Shown: positions 28,303-37,725, counted from the stretch's first letter. The stretch is 64,000 bases of DNA from Halanaerobium sp964649895 (GCA_964649895.1 CAZYRX010000006.1:1-64000); one strand, 5' to 3'. A program made the numbers and translations. The notes: generated from the letters alone by a model not told the origin.

Positions 28303-30153
28303 TTGGACACTGATCAAAACAGAAAAGAACACATAGAAGCACAGCTAAAAGAACTTCCCCGTCAGCCTGGAGTTTACATGATGAAAGATGAAACAGGGAT
28401 GGTTATTTATGTTGGCAAAGCCAAATCTCTGCGCAGTCGAGTAAGATCATATTTTCGTAAAAATAACCAGACATACAAAACACAGATGCTGGTTAAATAT
28501 ATAGATGATTTTGATTATATAATGACAGATACTGAAGTTGAAGCATATATTTTGGAGGCCAATCTGATTAAAAAATATCAGCCAAAATTCAATATTCGCC
28601 TCAAAGATGATAAGAGCTATCCATATATTAAAGTAACTAAAAATGTTGATTTTCCAAGGGTTTTTAAAACAAGAATAGTCAAAAATGATGGTGCAGAATA
28701 TTTTGGTCCATTTGCAGATGTTGATGCAATCTATAAAACCCTGGATGTAATTAAAGATATTTTTAAGCTGAGGAGCTGCAAAAAAGAACTTGATGCAGCC
28801 AATCCTGAAGCTAAACCATGTCTTAATTATCATATCGATAAGTGCCTCGGACCCTGTATCGGTGCGGTCAGTAAAGAAGATTATCATGAACTGATCGATC
28901 AGGTAATGCTTTTTCTATCCGGCCGCCAGGAAGAGCTGCGAAAAGAGGTAGAAGCCAAAATGAAGCAGGCTGCTGAAGAGAGAAACTACGAAAAAGCTGC
29001 TCGTTTCCGGGATGCACTAAAGGCTTTTAAAAAGCTGAGTGAAAGCCAGAAGGTAATGACAGACAAGAATATTGATCAAGATGTAGTTGCCCTTGTTGAA
29101 GGTGAAAATGATACCGCCTGTACCCAGCTGCTAATTGTGAGAAATGGAAGACTGATCGGTCAGGAGTACTTTATTCTACAGGGAACAGAGGAAGAAAGCG
29201 AATCGGAAATAATGGGTTCATTCCTGCAGCAGTACTATCAACAGGCCGCTGGAATTCCCGATGAACTGCTTTTAAATACAGATTTAGCCTATCAGGAACT
29301 TTTAGAAGAAAGATTGGCAGATATTAAGGGAAAAAAAGTTATAATTCACCAGCCCCAAAAAGGTGATAAAAAGAAAATGATCGAGATGGCTGAGCGTAAT
29401 GCAGCCCAGAATCTCAAAAAGGAAGATATCCGCAGCAAATATGAGGAAAAAAGAACCTCAGGAGCTGTCGAAAAACTTGGAGAGGTACTTGAATTGGAAA
29501 CACCCCCTTATCATATAGAAGGATTCGATATTTCAAATATTCAGGGAACAGACAGTGTTGCCTCGATGGTGGTATTTAAAAATGGCAGGCCATCAAAAAA
29601 AGATTACAGGCGTTTTAAGATAAAAACTGTAGAAGGACCTGATGATTTTTCGAGCATGAAAGAAGTTGTAGAAAGACGCTATGCCAGACTACTCAGAGAA
29701 GATAAAAAACTGCCTGATTTGATATTGATAGATGGTGGTAAAGGTCAGCTAAATGCCGCTTTTGAGGTGCTTGAGCTTTTAGGTATAGAGGATATCCCGA
29801 TTATCGGGCTTGCAAAAAGAGAAGAAGAAATATTTAGACCTGGAGAAAAAGATCCCATTACATTACCTCATCACACACCAACCCTGCAGCTGCTGCAGAG
29901 AATAAGAGATGAGGCACACCGCTTTGCAGTAAGCTATCACAGAAAACTTCGCTCAAGACGTTTAACCCATTCTATGCTTGATGAAATACCTGGAGTTGGT
30001 CCTAAAAGAAGAAATGCTCTGCTCCAGTACTTTGGATCACTAGCCAAAATTAGAGAGGCAAAGATTTGGCAGCTCAAAAATGTCGAAGGAGTCAGTGCAA
30101 AAACCGCTCGGAAAATCTATGATTATCTCAGAGAAAATATGAGAGCCTATTAA
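28303..30153 (+). CDS. uvrC: UvrABC excision nuclease subunit C
   Basis: Makes the 3' and 5' incisions in nucleotide excision repair. Domains in order: GIY-YIG nuclease (PGVYMMKDETG, VIYVGKAKSLRSRV) at about 15-95; a cysteine cluster (CKKEL, CLNYHIDKCLGPC); UVR motif for UvrB binding near 205-240; RNase-H-like nuclease with GFDISNIQG near 405; and tandem helix-hairpin-helix (IPGVGPKRRNALL, VEGVSAKTARKIY) at the end. About 616 aa, normal. TTG at 28303 is preferred because AAGGTGAT lies 4-10 nt before it; the in-frame ATG at 28288 lacks a site. It has its own promoter. It is separated from uvrBA by 23 kb of surface genes. Confidence 0.96.
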   Translation: MDTDQNRKEHIEAQLKELPRQPGVYMMKDETGMVIYVGKAKSLRSRVRSYFRKNNQTYKTQMLVKYIDDFDYIMTDTEVEAYILEANLIKKYQPKFNIRLKDDKSYPYIKVTKNVDFPRVFKTRIVKNDGAEYFGPFADVDAIYKTLDVIKDIFKLRSCKKELDAANPEAKPCLNYHIDKCLGPCIGAVSKEDYHELIDQVMLFLSGRQEELRKEVEAKMKQAAEERNYEKAARFRDALKAFKKLSESQKVMTDKNIDQDVVALVEGENDTACTQLLIVRNGRLIGQEYFILQGTEEESESEIMGSFLQQYYQQAAGIPDELLLNTDLAYQELLEERLADIKGKKVIIHQPQKGDKKKMIEMAERNAAQNLKKEDIRSKYEEKRTSGAVEKLGEVLELETPPYHIEGFDISNIQGTDSVASMVVFKNGRPSKKDYRRFKIKTVEGPDDFSSMKEVVERRYARLLREDKKLPDLILIDGGKGQLNAAFEVLELLGIEDIPIIGLAKREEEIFRPGEKDPITLPHHTPTLQLLQRIRDEAHRFAVSYHRKLRSRRLTHSMLDEIPGVGPKRRNALLQYFGSLAKIREAKIWQLKNVEGVSAKTARKIYDYLRENMRAY

Positions 30154-30164
30154 ATTGTCTAAAA

Positions 30165-30187
30165 TTGTTGGTACCTGGTACCAACAA
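30165..30187. repeat. REP-like palindrome after uvrC
   Basis: TTGTTGGTACC, central T, GGTACCAACAA: perfect 11-bp arms, 11 nt after the uvrC stop. AATATCAACAAAT follows. It may help end uvrC transcription, but no T-tract is present. Confidence 0.75.
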
Positions 30188-30255
30188 ATATCAACAAATT
30201 ACTTATGCAAATATTTGAATAATTAAGAATATTAGCTTTTAATTTAATTTTAATG

Positions 30256-30264
30256 TGATATAAT
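30256..30264 (+). promoter_or_regulatory. Extended -10 promoter of the ABC transporter operon
   Basis: TGATATAAT matches the extended -10. It gives a leader of about 150 nt before the binding-protein gene. No good -35 is seen. Confidence 0.45.
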
Positions 30265-30417
30265 TAAATGTAGAGAATGGTGATTCAAATAAGCTTAATT
30301 TTTAATTACAAAAGTTTGATATTACAAGTATTATTCTAATAATGGAGGTGATATATTTTAGCTTTGTTTTAGGTTTTTGTTTTTAAGTCTGAATATAAAA
30401 ATAGGGAGGACTAAAAG

Positions 30418-31680
30418 ATGTTGCTAAAAAAGAGTGCTTTTCTAAGTGTTTTTCTAATGATTGCTTTGCTTTTTGTCTTCAGTTTTTCAGTGCTAGCACA
30501 GGATGGTGAAGTTGAAGTTTTCAGCTGGTGGACCGGTGGTGGAGAAGAAGAAGGTCTAAATGCTTTAATTGAACTTTTCAATGAAGAGTACCCCAATGTT
30601 GAGTTCATCAATGCAACTGTAGCTGGTGGTGCTGGTTCAAATGCTAAAGCTGTTTTAAAAACCAGGATGGTTGGTGGAAACCCACCAGATTCATTCCAGG
30701 TTCATGGTGGTGCAGAATTAATTGACACCTATGTAAAAACAGGAATGATGCAGCCGATTACTGGTCTTCTGGAAGAGTGGGGAGTTAAAGACAAGTTCAA
30801 TCAACAAATCTTAGAATTGTCTTCATATCAAGGTGAAATTTATGCAGTACCTGTAAATGTTCACCGTGGAAATGTACTATTCTATAATATGGAAGTTCTT
30901 AATGAACATGGAATAGATGCTCCAACAAATATGTATGATTTTATACAAGCACTAAAAGAACTTGATGAAGCAGGAGTAGTTCCTCTGGCCCTTGGTGATA
31001 AAAACAAGTGGACAGCAACTCATATTTTTGAAGCAGTAATGGTGGGAACTCTTGGTGCAGATAAGTATAATGCTCTCTGGGAAGGTAATACTTCTTTAGA
31101 TGACCCTGGTATTCGTCAGGCATTTGAATATTTTAATGAAATGATGAATTATGTTAATCAAGATCATGCTGCAAATACATGGCAGGATGCTTCAAGAATG
31201 GTTTATGATGGAGAAGCTGCCTTTAACATTATGGGTGACTGGGCAGAAGGTTACTTTAAGTCAAACATGGGCTGGACACCTGGTGAAGACTTTGGCTGGA
31301 TGGAAGTACCAGGAACAAGAGGTACATTCATGGTAGTTAATGATACATTTGGTCTGCCAAAAGGTGCTCCAAATCCTGAGAATGCTAAAAGATGGCTGGA
31401 AATCATTGCTTCTCGTGAAGGTCAGGATACATTCAACCCAATTAAAGGTTCAATCCCTGCTCGTATTGATGGTGACAAGAGCAAATATGATCCTTATCTA
31501 ACAGATTCAATGGAAGACTTTGCTTCAAATACTCTTACACCTTCTATTGCTCATGGTTCTGCAGCTCCAGAAGGTTTTATTACAGCACTTAATGATAATA
31601 TTAACTCATTAATTACAGATAATGATGTTGATCGTGCTGTAGAGAGATTCAAGCAGGATTTTGAGGAATATGTACAATAA
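30418..31680 (+). CDS. Sugar ABC transporter substrate-binding protein (glucose/mannose type)
   Basis: 420 aa extracellular solute-binding protein, family 1. Signal peptide about 1-25 ending FSVLA, cleaved by signal peptidase I with no lipobox cysteine, consistent with a periplasm. The mature part reads EVEVFSWWTGGGEEEGL, NATVAGGAGSNAKAVLKTRM, NVHRGNVLFYN, FNIMGDWAEGYF and GQDTFNPIKGSIPAR. These follow closely the glucose/mannose-binding protein of Thermus thermophilus as I remember it. It should deliver a hexose to the two permeases downstream. ATG at 30418 after GGGAGG. A stable stem-loop (31813-31836) between this gene and the permeases is the usual way to give more binding protein than permease. 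Confidence 0.88.
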   Translation: MLLKKSAFLSVFLMIALLFVFSFSVLAQDGEVEVFSWWTGGGEEEGLNALIELFNEEYPNVEFINATVAGGAGSNAKAVLKTRMVGGNPPDSFQVHGGAELIDTYVKTGMMQPITGLLEEWGVKDKFNQQILELSSYQGEIYAVPVNVHRGNVLFYNMEVLNEHGIDAPTNMYDFIQALKELDEAGVVPLALGDKNKWTATHIFEAVMVGTLGADKYNALWEGNTSLDDPGIRQAFEYFNEMMNYVNQDHAANTWQDASRMVYDGEAAFNIMGDWAEGYFKSNMGWTPGEDFGWMEVPGTRGTFMVVNDTFGLPKGAPNPENAKRWLEIIASREGQDTFNPIKGSIPARIDGDKSKYDPYLTDSMEDFASNTLTPSIAHGSAAPEGFITALNDNINSLITDNDVDRAVERFKQDFEEYVQ

Positions 31681-31812
31681 TTAATGTCAAACTGCAGATC
31701 GTTAGTAAATTAACGCACTGTTTTTGAATCATCAAATAGCTTTGATATACTTAGAGCTTAATTAAAAAGATAATTCAAAAATCGATGCTGATAATTTAAA
31801 CTCTGCTAAAAT

Positions 31813-31836
31813 CCCCTCCTTAGTTTTAAGGGGGGG
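31813..31836 (+). promoter_or_regulatory. Intercistronic stem-loop between binding protein and permease genes
   Basis: CCCCTCCTTA, loop GTTT, TAAGGGGGGG: ten pairs including one G-T. It lies just before the permease ribosome-binding site. It probably protects the upstream mRNA or attenuates, as in other sugar ABC operons. Confidence 0.6.
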
Positions 31837-31860
31837 ACAAATATTTAGGGAGTGATAGAC

Positions 31861-32781
31861 GTGAAAAGAAAAAATGAGGAAACATTAATTTCGCTTGCGA
31901 TACTTTCTCCAACAATCATTACAATCGGAGTTTTTGTATATGGTTTTATCGGCCGAAGTGTACAGATATCTCTATTAGATTGGAATAATTTTGCTAATTT
32001 TATAAGAAAAGCAAAAGAATATGTAGGCTTAAAAAATTATATGGGTCTTTTTAAAGAAGCCAGATTTCAGACCGATCTCTGGAATACCCTTTATTTTACA
32101 CTTTTCTTTATTGTTGGCTGTTTAGTAATCGGGATAATTTTATCTCTTATCTTAAATAATAAGCCAAAGGGCGGTTATTTATTTCAAAACTTATTTCTTT
32201 TCCCAATGGCACTTTCCTTTGTTGTAACCGGTACAGTTTGGCGCTGGTTTTTTTCTCCAGGTAGACCGGGCACAAATCCTCATGGGATCAACCTCCTGTT
32301 TCAGCAGCTGGGACTTGATAATTTGCAGTGGGGATGGTTTACAAGTACTTCGAGTGTCTTAAATTTTAATTTGGCATTGATTGCAGTAATTGTTGCTGCA
32401 GTCTGGCAGTATTCGGGTTATACAATGGCGATGTGGCTCGCAGGTCTGCGGGGGATCGATGAGCAGTTGATTGAAGCAGCGCGGATCGATGGTGCAAGTA
32501 AATGGCAGATTTTTACCAAAATATTATTTCCAATGCAGATTCCAATAACTCTATCCGCTGTGATCGTGCTGGCCCATGTATCACTAAAAGCCTTTGCTCT
32601 TATCTATTCCATGACAGGTAGTGGACCAAATAATGTAACAGATATACCGGCAGTCTATATGTTCGAAGCAACTTTTAGGTCAAACCGTTATTCTACAGGT
32701 TCGGCAATTGCTATCGTACTCTTGATCATGGTAGGAGTACTGATTATTCCATATCTGGTGCACAGCTTTAAGGAGGAATAG
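31861..32781 (+). CDS. Sugar ABC transporter permease (MalF/UgpA type)
   Basis: 306 aa inner-membrane subunit with six predicted membrane segments. The ABC-interacting EAA loop is IEAARIDGASKWQIFTKILFP near residue 195. GTG at 31861 is preferred: AGGGAG (31847-31852) is 8 nt upstream, whereas the GTG at 31852 overlaps it. The second permease begins 3 nt after its stop. It forms the translocation pore with that protein. No ATPase gene is in the operon. Confidence 0.9.
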   Translation: MKRKNEETLISLAILSPTIITIGVFVYGFIGRSVQISLLDWNNFANFIRKAKEYVGLKNYMGLFKEARFQTDLWNTLYFTLFFIVGCLVIGIILSLILNNKPKGGYLFQNLFLFPMALSFVVTGTVWRWFFSPGRPGTNPHGINLLFQQLGLDNLQWGWFTSTSSVLNFNLALIAVIVAAVWQYSGYTMAMWLAGLRGIDEQLIEAARIDGASKWQIFTKILFPMQIPITLSAVIVLAHVSLKAFALIYSMTGSGPNNVTDIPAVYMFEATFRSNRYSTGSAIAIVLLIMVGVLIIPYLVHSFKEE

Positions 32782-32784
32782 ATT

Positions 32785-33612
32785 ATGAAAAAGAGAAGGA
32801 GCACAAGCCAAAAAATATTTACTTATCTAATTCTATTTTTATTTTCGATATTTTTCCTTATTCCTATTTACTTACTTGTAACAACGAGTTTTAAAAGTTT
32901 TGCTGAAGTATCAATAAACAGAATGTGGATTTTACCTCAGAGTCTTTCCTTTGAAGGTTTTAAAGAGGCATTTGCCAAGCTGGCACCAAATGTACTTAAC
33001 AGTTTTTATCTTGTTATTCCAGCAACACTTATTTCAGCTCTTCTTGGTTCACTCAATGGATATGTATTATCACACTGGAAATTCAAAGGTGCTGACACAC
33101 TTTTTGCTTTAATATTATTTGGGATGTTTATTCCCTATCAGAGTGTATTATTTCCACTTGTTCAGTTCATGCAGTCTATCGGTCTTTATGGATCAATTCC
33201 AGGCTTAATACTTGTTCATATAGTTTATGGACTTCCCATTACAACACTAATGTTCAGGAACTACTATCAGAATGTACCTGAGGCTCTTTCGGATGCTGCC
33301 AAAGTAGATGGAGCGAATATATTTAGCATTTATCGCTACATTTTCCTGCCAATATCTATTCCATCTTTTGTGGTAGTTTTTATCTGGCAGTTCACCAATA
33401 TCTGGAATGAGTTTCTATTTGCAGTAACTCTAACCCAAACAAAAAGTCAGCCGATAACTGTTGCCCTAACAAATCTTGCAGGAAGTCAGGTAGTCGAATG
33501 GAATGTTCAGATGAGTGGAGCTATCATTACAGCACTACCGACACTACTGGTATATATTATCTTTGGAAGATACTTTATTAAAGGTATGTTAGCTGGTTCA
33601 GTTAAAGGGTAA
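32785..33612 (+). CDS. Sugar ABC transporter permease (MalG/UgpE type)
   Basis: 275 aa, six predicted membrane segments, EAA loop EALSDAAKVDGANIFSIYRY near residue 175 and the usual C-terminal GRYFIKGMLAGSVKG. Translationally linked to the first permease (3-nt gap, AAGGAGG upstream). Probable hexose uptake together with the binding protein. The ATPase is presumably a shared MsmX-type protein encoded elsewhere. Confidence 0.92.
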   Translation: MKKRRSTSQKIFTYLILFLFSIFFLIPIYLLVTTSFKSFAEVSINRMWILPQSLSFEGFKEAFAKLAPNVLNSFYLVIPATLISALLGSLNGYVLSHWKFKGADTLFALILFGMFIPYQSVLFPLVQFMQSIGLYGSIPGLILVHIVYGLPITTLMFRNYYQNVPEALSDAAKVDGANIFSIYRYIFLPISIPSFVVVFIWQFTNIWNEFLFAVTLTQTKSQPITVALTNLAGSQVVEWNVQMSGAIITALPTLLVYIIFGRYFIKGMLAGSVKG

Positions 33613-33688
33613 TATTAAGTTGTATGTCAATTTTAATTAATGAGATTGAAAAAGCAGCTGAGAATATTTATTTAAGGTGAAATGGGCT

Positions 33689-33717
33689 TGACGAATAAAA
33701 TTTAAGATAATAAAATT
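33689..33717 (+). promoter_or_regulatory. Promoter upstream of the Gfo/Idh/MocA gene
   Basis: TTGACG, 17-nt spacer, TAAAAT. It suggests that the oxidoreductase can be transcribed independently of the transporter. Confidence 0.5.
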
Positions 33718-33731
33718 TAATAAATATAATT

Positions 33732-33764
33732 AAATCTGGATAGCTGCTGCTGTTCAGATTTTTC
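33732..33764 (+). terminator. Possible attenuator hairpin
   Basis: AAATCTG (33732-33738) pairs with CAGATTT (33755-33761), followed by TTC. It lies between the candidate promoter and the gene. The stem is weak, so it could equally be the end of the permease transcript. Confidence 0.35.
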
Positions 33765-33796
33765 ATTAAATCTCAATAAAGGAGCTGTCTATAATT

Positions 33797-34801
33797 ATGA
33801 AAAAGATAAAGTGGGGCGTTTTAGGGTGTGCAAATATTGCTAGGAAAGCAGTACTGCCTGCCATAATTGCAGCAGAAAATAGTGAATTATATGCGGTATC
33901 AAGCCGCAGTAGAGAAAAAGCGGCAGAATTTGCTGAAGATTTTGGAGCAGAAGTTTATTATGATGATTATCAGAAAGTACTTGCTGATGAAAATGTAGAG
34001 GCTGTGTATATACCTCTGCCAAATAAACTGCATAAAGAATGGACAATTAAAGCTGCAGAAGCAGGTAAACATATATTATGTGAAAAACCGCTTTCAGGAA
34101 GCAGTAAAGAAGAAGCAGTTGAGATGTTCAATGCTGCTGAAGAAAACAATGTCCTATTAATGGAAGGATTTATGTACCGTTTTCAGCCATTTGTAGTTGA
34201 ACTTAAAGAGATGCTGGATGATGGTATAATTGGTGATATTAAAGAGATCAATGCAAACTTTACCTTTGATGTGACCGATCGACCTGATAATCTTCGCTTA
34301 AATGCAGAAATGCAGGGAGGAGCTCTCAATGATATTGGCTGTTACACGGTAAATATTTCGCGCTATCTAATGGGAGAACAGCCGCAAAAAGTAGTTAATT
34401 TCTTTGAGAAGAAGGATGAAGATGGAGTAGATTTAGCAGGAAGTGCAATCTTATACTTTGCAGGTGGAACTTTTGCCAATCTTTATTATTCGATCAACTC
34501 TTATGCTGAAAAAGATATTGAGATTGTAGGGACAGATGGAGTTATCAGAGTACCTGGATTTTTTGGCTGGAAAGAGAAAAACTATTTTCTGCTTGAAAAA
34601 AATGGTATGGAAGATAGAATCGATGTAGAGACCGGTCCCCAGTATCAGCTGGAAGTAGAGGCCTTTGCTGATGCAGTAATAAATGATAAAGATGTGCCGC
34701 TCAGAGTTGATCAAGAAACATATGCTAATCTAGAAGTAATGGATGCAATGAGAGAGTCAGCAGCAGAGAACAAAATAGTGATTCTGGGTAATGATAATTA
34801 A
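33797..34801 (+). CDS. Gfo/Idh/MocA family NAD(P)-dependent oxidoreductase
   Basis: 334 aa. N-terminal Rossmann fold with WGVLGCANIARKAVLPAI, the AVSSRSREKAAEFA strand, and the family signature EKPLSGS (lysine of the CEKP motif). C-terminal alpha/beta domain with GGALNDIGCYTVNISRYLMG, which holds the conserved D and histidine-like position (here Y). Members oxidise or reduce sugars, inositols or sugar nucleotides. Next to a hexose transporter and galT, a role in processing the imported sugar is likely; the substrate is unknown. ATG at 33797, 11 nt after AAAGGAG. Confidence 0.88.
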   Translation: MKKIKWGVLGCANIARKAVLPAIIAAENSELYAVSSRSREKAAEFAEDFGAEVYYDDYQKVLADENVEAVYIPLPNKLHKEWTIKAAEAGKHILCEKPLSGSSKEEAVEMFNAAEENNVLLMEGFMYRFQPFVVELKEMLDDGIIGDIKEINANFTFDVTDRPDNLRLNAEMQGGALNDIGCYTVNISRYLMGEQPQKVVNFFEKKDEDGVDLAGSAILYFAGGTFANLYYSINSYAEKDIEIVGTDGVIRVPGFFGWKEKNYFLLEKNGMEDRIDVETGPQYQLEVEAFADAVINDKDVPLRVDQETYANLEVMDAMRESAAENKIVILGNDN

Positions 34802-34980
34802 CACTTAAATCGAAATAGACTGAAAAAGATATAATTATGAAAGAGAAGAAAAAAGTTTTATACTGAAGTAAATAGTATAACGAAAATGAAAATTAAGAGA
34901 ATTAAAACTTAAATTGGAGCAGGATTGAATACAAATAATCAGGGAATTAGGGCTTCCATGTCTGAACAAAGTGAGTTAGA
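34789..34980 (+). repeat. Direct repeat, copy 1 (about 190 bp)
   Basis: Begins within the last codons of the oxidoreductase gene (TAATGATAATTAA) and runs to GTGAGTTAGA. It is almost identical to 35042-35232, with small indels. This copy lacks the right arm of the terminator hairpin. The stretch 34802-35373 contains no gene; it holds this repeat array and a terminator. Confidence 0.85.
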
Positions 34981-35004
34981 ATACTGAATATTTTAGGATT
35001 TAGG

Positions 35005-35041
35005 TTTTATACTGAAGTAAATAGTATAATGTAAATGAAAA
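35005..35041 (+). repeat. Partial third repeat unit
   Basis: TTTTATACTGAAGTAAATAG and the following TATAATGTAAATGAAAA also occur within both long copies (near 34857 and 35109). It sits in the 61-bp spacer between them, so the array probably grew by slippage or unequal exchange. Confidence 0.7.
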
Positions 35042-35232
35042 TAATGATAATTAACACTTAAATCGAAATAGACTGAAAAAGATATAATTATGAAAAGAAG
35101 ACAAAAGTTTTATACTGAAGTAAATAGTATAATGTAAATGAAAATTAAGAGAATTAAAACTTAAATTGGAGCAGGATTGAATACAAATAATCAGGGAATT
35201 AGGGCTTCCATGTCTGAACAAAGTGAGTTAGA
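35042..35232 (+). repeat. Direct repeat, copy 2 (about 190 bp)
   Basis: Second copy of the 34789-34980 unit, offset by 252-253 bp. It repeats the end of the oxidoreductase gene and, unlike copy 1, runs into the complete terminator hairpin. Confidence 0.85.
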
Positions 35233-35250
35233 AGCCCTCCTGATTATTTG
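35184..35250 (+). terminator. Long terminator hairpin after the repeat array
   Basis: CAAATAATCAGG (35184-35195) pairs with CCTGATTATTTG (35239-35250), and the inner GGGCTTC (35202-35208) pairs with GAAGCCC (35231-35237). It was probably the terminator of the oxidoreductase gene before the duplication. Confidence 0.65.
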
Positions 35251-35373
35251 TTGATGAAATCCGTAGTGGAAATTTTGTTTAATTCTCTTAATTTGAATAA
35301 TATAACTGGATTTTTTTGGTGAAATAAAATACAATATAAATAAGATAGATTTATTGATTAGGGGGGATTGTTT

Positions 35374-36939
35374 GTGGAACTGCATAAAGCAAATCAACTT
35401 ATAGAGAAATTACTGGTTTATGGTGAGGAGAATAATCTGCTTGGTGAATGGGATGCAATTCAAGCTAGAAATGAAATCAGGGATATTCTTCAGATTACAG
35501 CTGCTCCTGCCGAAGAATTCAAGACATATACTGAAGATGAAATTCCGGAAGAACCACAGCCGATTTTGGATGGTCTGCTTGAATATGCAGTAGAAAAATC
35601 GATAATTAATGATACCATAACCGAAAAAGATCAATTGGATACAGAAATTATGGGAGCCTTAACACCAAGACAGTCAGAGATTGCAGAGCGTTTTTATACT
35701 ACAGCTAATAATATTGGTATCAAGGCAGCTGCTGATCAGTATTATGAATTTGCCCAGAAGAGTAATTATATTCGCAAATCAAGAATTGATAAAAATTTAA
35801 ACTGGAAATCAGAAACTGAATACGGCCAGCTGGAGATTACAATAAATCTCGCAAAACCAGAAAAAGATCCGGCAGATATTGCTGCTGCAAAAGAAGAACC
35901 GCAAAATGATTACCCAAAATGTTTTCTCTGTCTCGAGAATGTAGGTTATGCTGGAAGTGCTAACCAGCCGCCGCGCCAGAATCATAGAGTTGTACCTTTA
36001 AAACTGCAGAACGAAGACTGGTTTTTACAGTATTCCCCTTACGTTTATTATAATGAGCACTGTATAGTTTTTCACAGAGAACATATCCCTATGCATATAG
36101 ATAAACAAACATTTGCAGTCCTAATGGATTTTATTGATCAGATACCTCACTATTTTATCGGCTCAAATGCGGATCTACCACTAGTAGGTGGCTCAATTTT
36201 AAGCCATGATCATTTTCAGGGCGGCCGCCACATATTTCCCATGGAAGAGGCAGAAAGCACAGATTATTATGAACATCCAAACTTTCCTGATGTAGAGATA
36301 TCAAAATTAAGATGGCCGATGTCTGTGATTAGATTAAAGGCAGAAGTGAGGGAAGATTTAATAAACCTGGCAGATAAAATACTCGAAAACTGGAGAGAAT
36401 ATTCTGACCCCGGTCTGGATATACTGGCATTCAGTGCAGAAACAGGAAAGAAGAAAGCTCATAATACAATTACACCAATTGCAAGAAAAAAGAATGAACA
36501 ATATGAGTTCGATCTTGTGCTTAGAAACAACAGATGTAGTGAAGAGCATCCAGATGGGATTTTTCATCCTCATGAAGAACTACATCATATTAAAAAAGAA
36601 AATATTGGATTGATCGAAGTAATGGGAAGGGCAATTTTACCAGGCAGACTGAAAAAGGAATTAAATACAGCTGCAGAATATCTGAGCAATCAGCTGAGCT
36701 TCGAAGAATTGAAAAGCAGAGAAGGAATGGAAAAGCACATTAACTGGATTGGAAAAATTGTTGAAAACCACGGTAAGAATCTTAACAAGGAAGAAGCCGA
36801 GAAAATACTGGAAGCAGAAACAGCAAAAAAATATGCTCAGGTATTAGAAGATGCAGGTGTATATAAAAATACAGAAAATGGTCACAAAGGTTTTGAAAGA
36901 TTTTTAGAAAGCATGGGTATTAATAGCATTAAGTTTTAA
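35374..36939 (+). CDS. galT: Galactose-1-phosphate uridylyltransferase, class II (Firmicutes type)
   Basis: 521 aa, the length of the Firmicutes GalT class. It swaps UMP between UDP-glucose and galactose-1-phosphate in the Leloir pathway. Motifs: PKCFLCLENVGYAGSANQPPRQNHRVVP, the substrate-binding VYYNEHCIVFHREHIPM, and the active-site segment GGSILSHDHFQGGRH, where the second histidine of HDH is the expected nucleophile. GTG at 35374, 7 nt after GGGGGG, is preferred over TTG at 35368. galK and galE are not in the window, but a hexose transporter and an oxidoreductase lie upstream. Confidence 0.9.
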   Translation: MELHKANQLIEKLLVYGEENNLLGEWDAIQARNEIRDILQITAAPAEEFKTYTEDEIPEEPQPILDGLLEYAVEKSIINDTITEKDQLDTEIMGALTPRQSEIAERFYTTANNIGIKAAADQYYEFAQKSNYIRKSRIDKNLNWKSETEYGQLEITINLAKPEKDPADIAAAKEEPQNDYPKCFLCLENVGYAGSANQPPRQNHRVVPLKLQNEDWFLQYSPYVYYNEHCIVFHREHIPMHIDKQTFAVLMDFIDQIPHYFIGSNADLPLVGGSILSHDHFQGGRHIFPMEEAESTDYYEHPNFPDVEISKLRWPMSVIRLKAEVREDLINLADKILENWREYSDPGLDILAFSAETGKKKAHNTITPIARKKNEQYEFDLVLRNNRCSEEHPDGIFHPHEELHHIKKENIGLIEVMGRAILPGRLKKELNTAAEYLSNQLSFEELKSREGMEKHINWIGKIVENHGKNLNKEEAEKILEAETAKKYAQVLEDAGVYKNTENGHKGFERFLESMGINSIKF

Positions 36940-37038
36940 AATTAATAGTTATAGATTTGCTCAGTAGATATCTAGCTGTGGTTATTGCGGGGTACTTTAT
37001 AAGAGATCATATAATATAAATGATAAGGAAGTGAAAAT

Positions 37039-37725
37039 ATGAGTAAATTTAATTTAACAGCCATTGATTCTTACAGCTATGAGCCGCTGCGTAAACAGGT
37101 ATATAATGTTTTGCGTGAGGCAATTCTCAAAGGTGAGTTGATGATAGGTGAAAAAATTACAGAAATGGAAATTGCTGATGAGTTGAGTGTAAGCAGAACT
37201 CCTGTGAGGGAAGCTTTTAGGATGCTTGAGCAGGAAGAACTGATAAATATCATTCCTCAGCAGGGTGTTTTTGTAGCTGGAATTGAAACCAAAAAGGAAA
37301 TTGATGATATTTTTCAGCTTAGAGCTGAGCTAGAAGGACTTGCTGCTTATCTTGCCGCACAGAATATTGATGAAAAGCAAAAGCAGATGATGAAAGATTA
37401 TGTAGAAGAACTGGAAGATCATATTGAGCACAATGATTATAGGGGATGTATCAGAGTTGATGTAGCTTTTCATAGAATTATCAAAGAAGCTTCTAATAAT
37501 AAGTGGCTGGAAAAATTTTTGGACACACTTTTTGAACAGGCAACTCGCTTCCGCAGGAGCAGTTTTTCTCGAGAAGGTAGAATGCAGGAATTTCTAAAAG
37601 AACACAGAGAACTTGGTGATGCAATTTTAAGTGGAGATGCAGAGCTTGCTAGAAAAAGAGCTGAAGAGCATATAAAGGCAGCCTGGGACAGTATAATTAC
37701 AGTTTTTGAAAAAGAAAAGCGCTAA
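37039..37725 (+). CDS. GntR family transcriptional regulator, FadR/FCD subfamily
   Basis: 228 aa. Winged helix at about 12-78 with EMEIADELSVSRTPVREAFRMLEQEEL, then an all-helical FCD ligand domain at about 85-220 with the metal or acid-binding residues DVAFHRII and HRELGDAI. Such proteins are usually repressors relieved by a sugar acid or other carboxylate. It lies 100 bp after galT in the same direction and probably regulates the 30.4-36.9 kb sugar genes. A terminator hairpin follows. Confidence 0.88.
   Translation: MSKFNLTAIDSYSYEPLRKQVYNVLREAILKGELMIGEKITEMEIADELSVSRTPVREAFRMLEQEELINIIPQQGVFVAGIETKKEIDDIFQLRAELEGLAAYLAAQNIDEKQKQMMKDYVEELEDHIEHNDYRGCIRVDVAFHRIIKEASNNKWLEKFLDTLFEQATRFRRSSFSREGRMQEFLKEHRELGDAILSGDAELARKRAEEHIKAAWDSIITVFEKEKR

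Noticed and set aside
28447..28887. 146-codon minus-strand open frame within uvrC
   Set aside because: Fully inside a well-identified gene, no ribosome-binding site, low-complexity translation.
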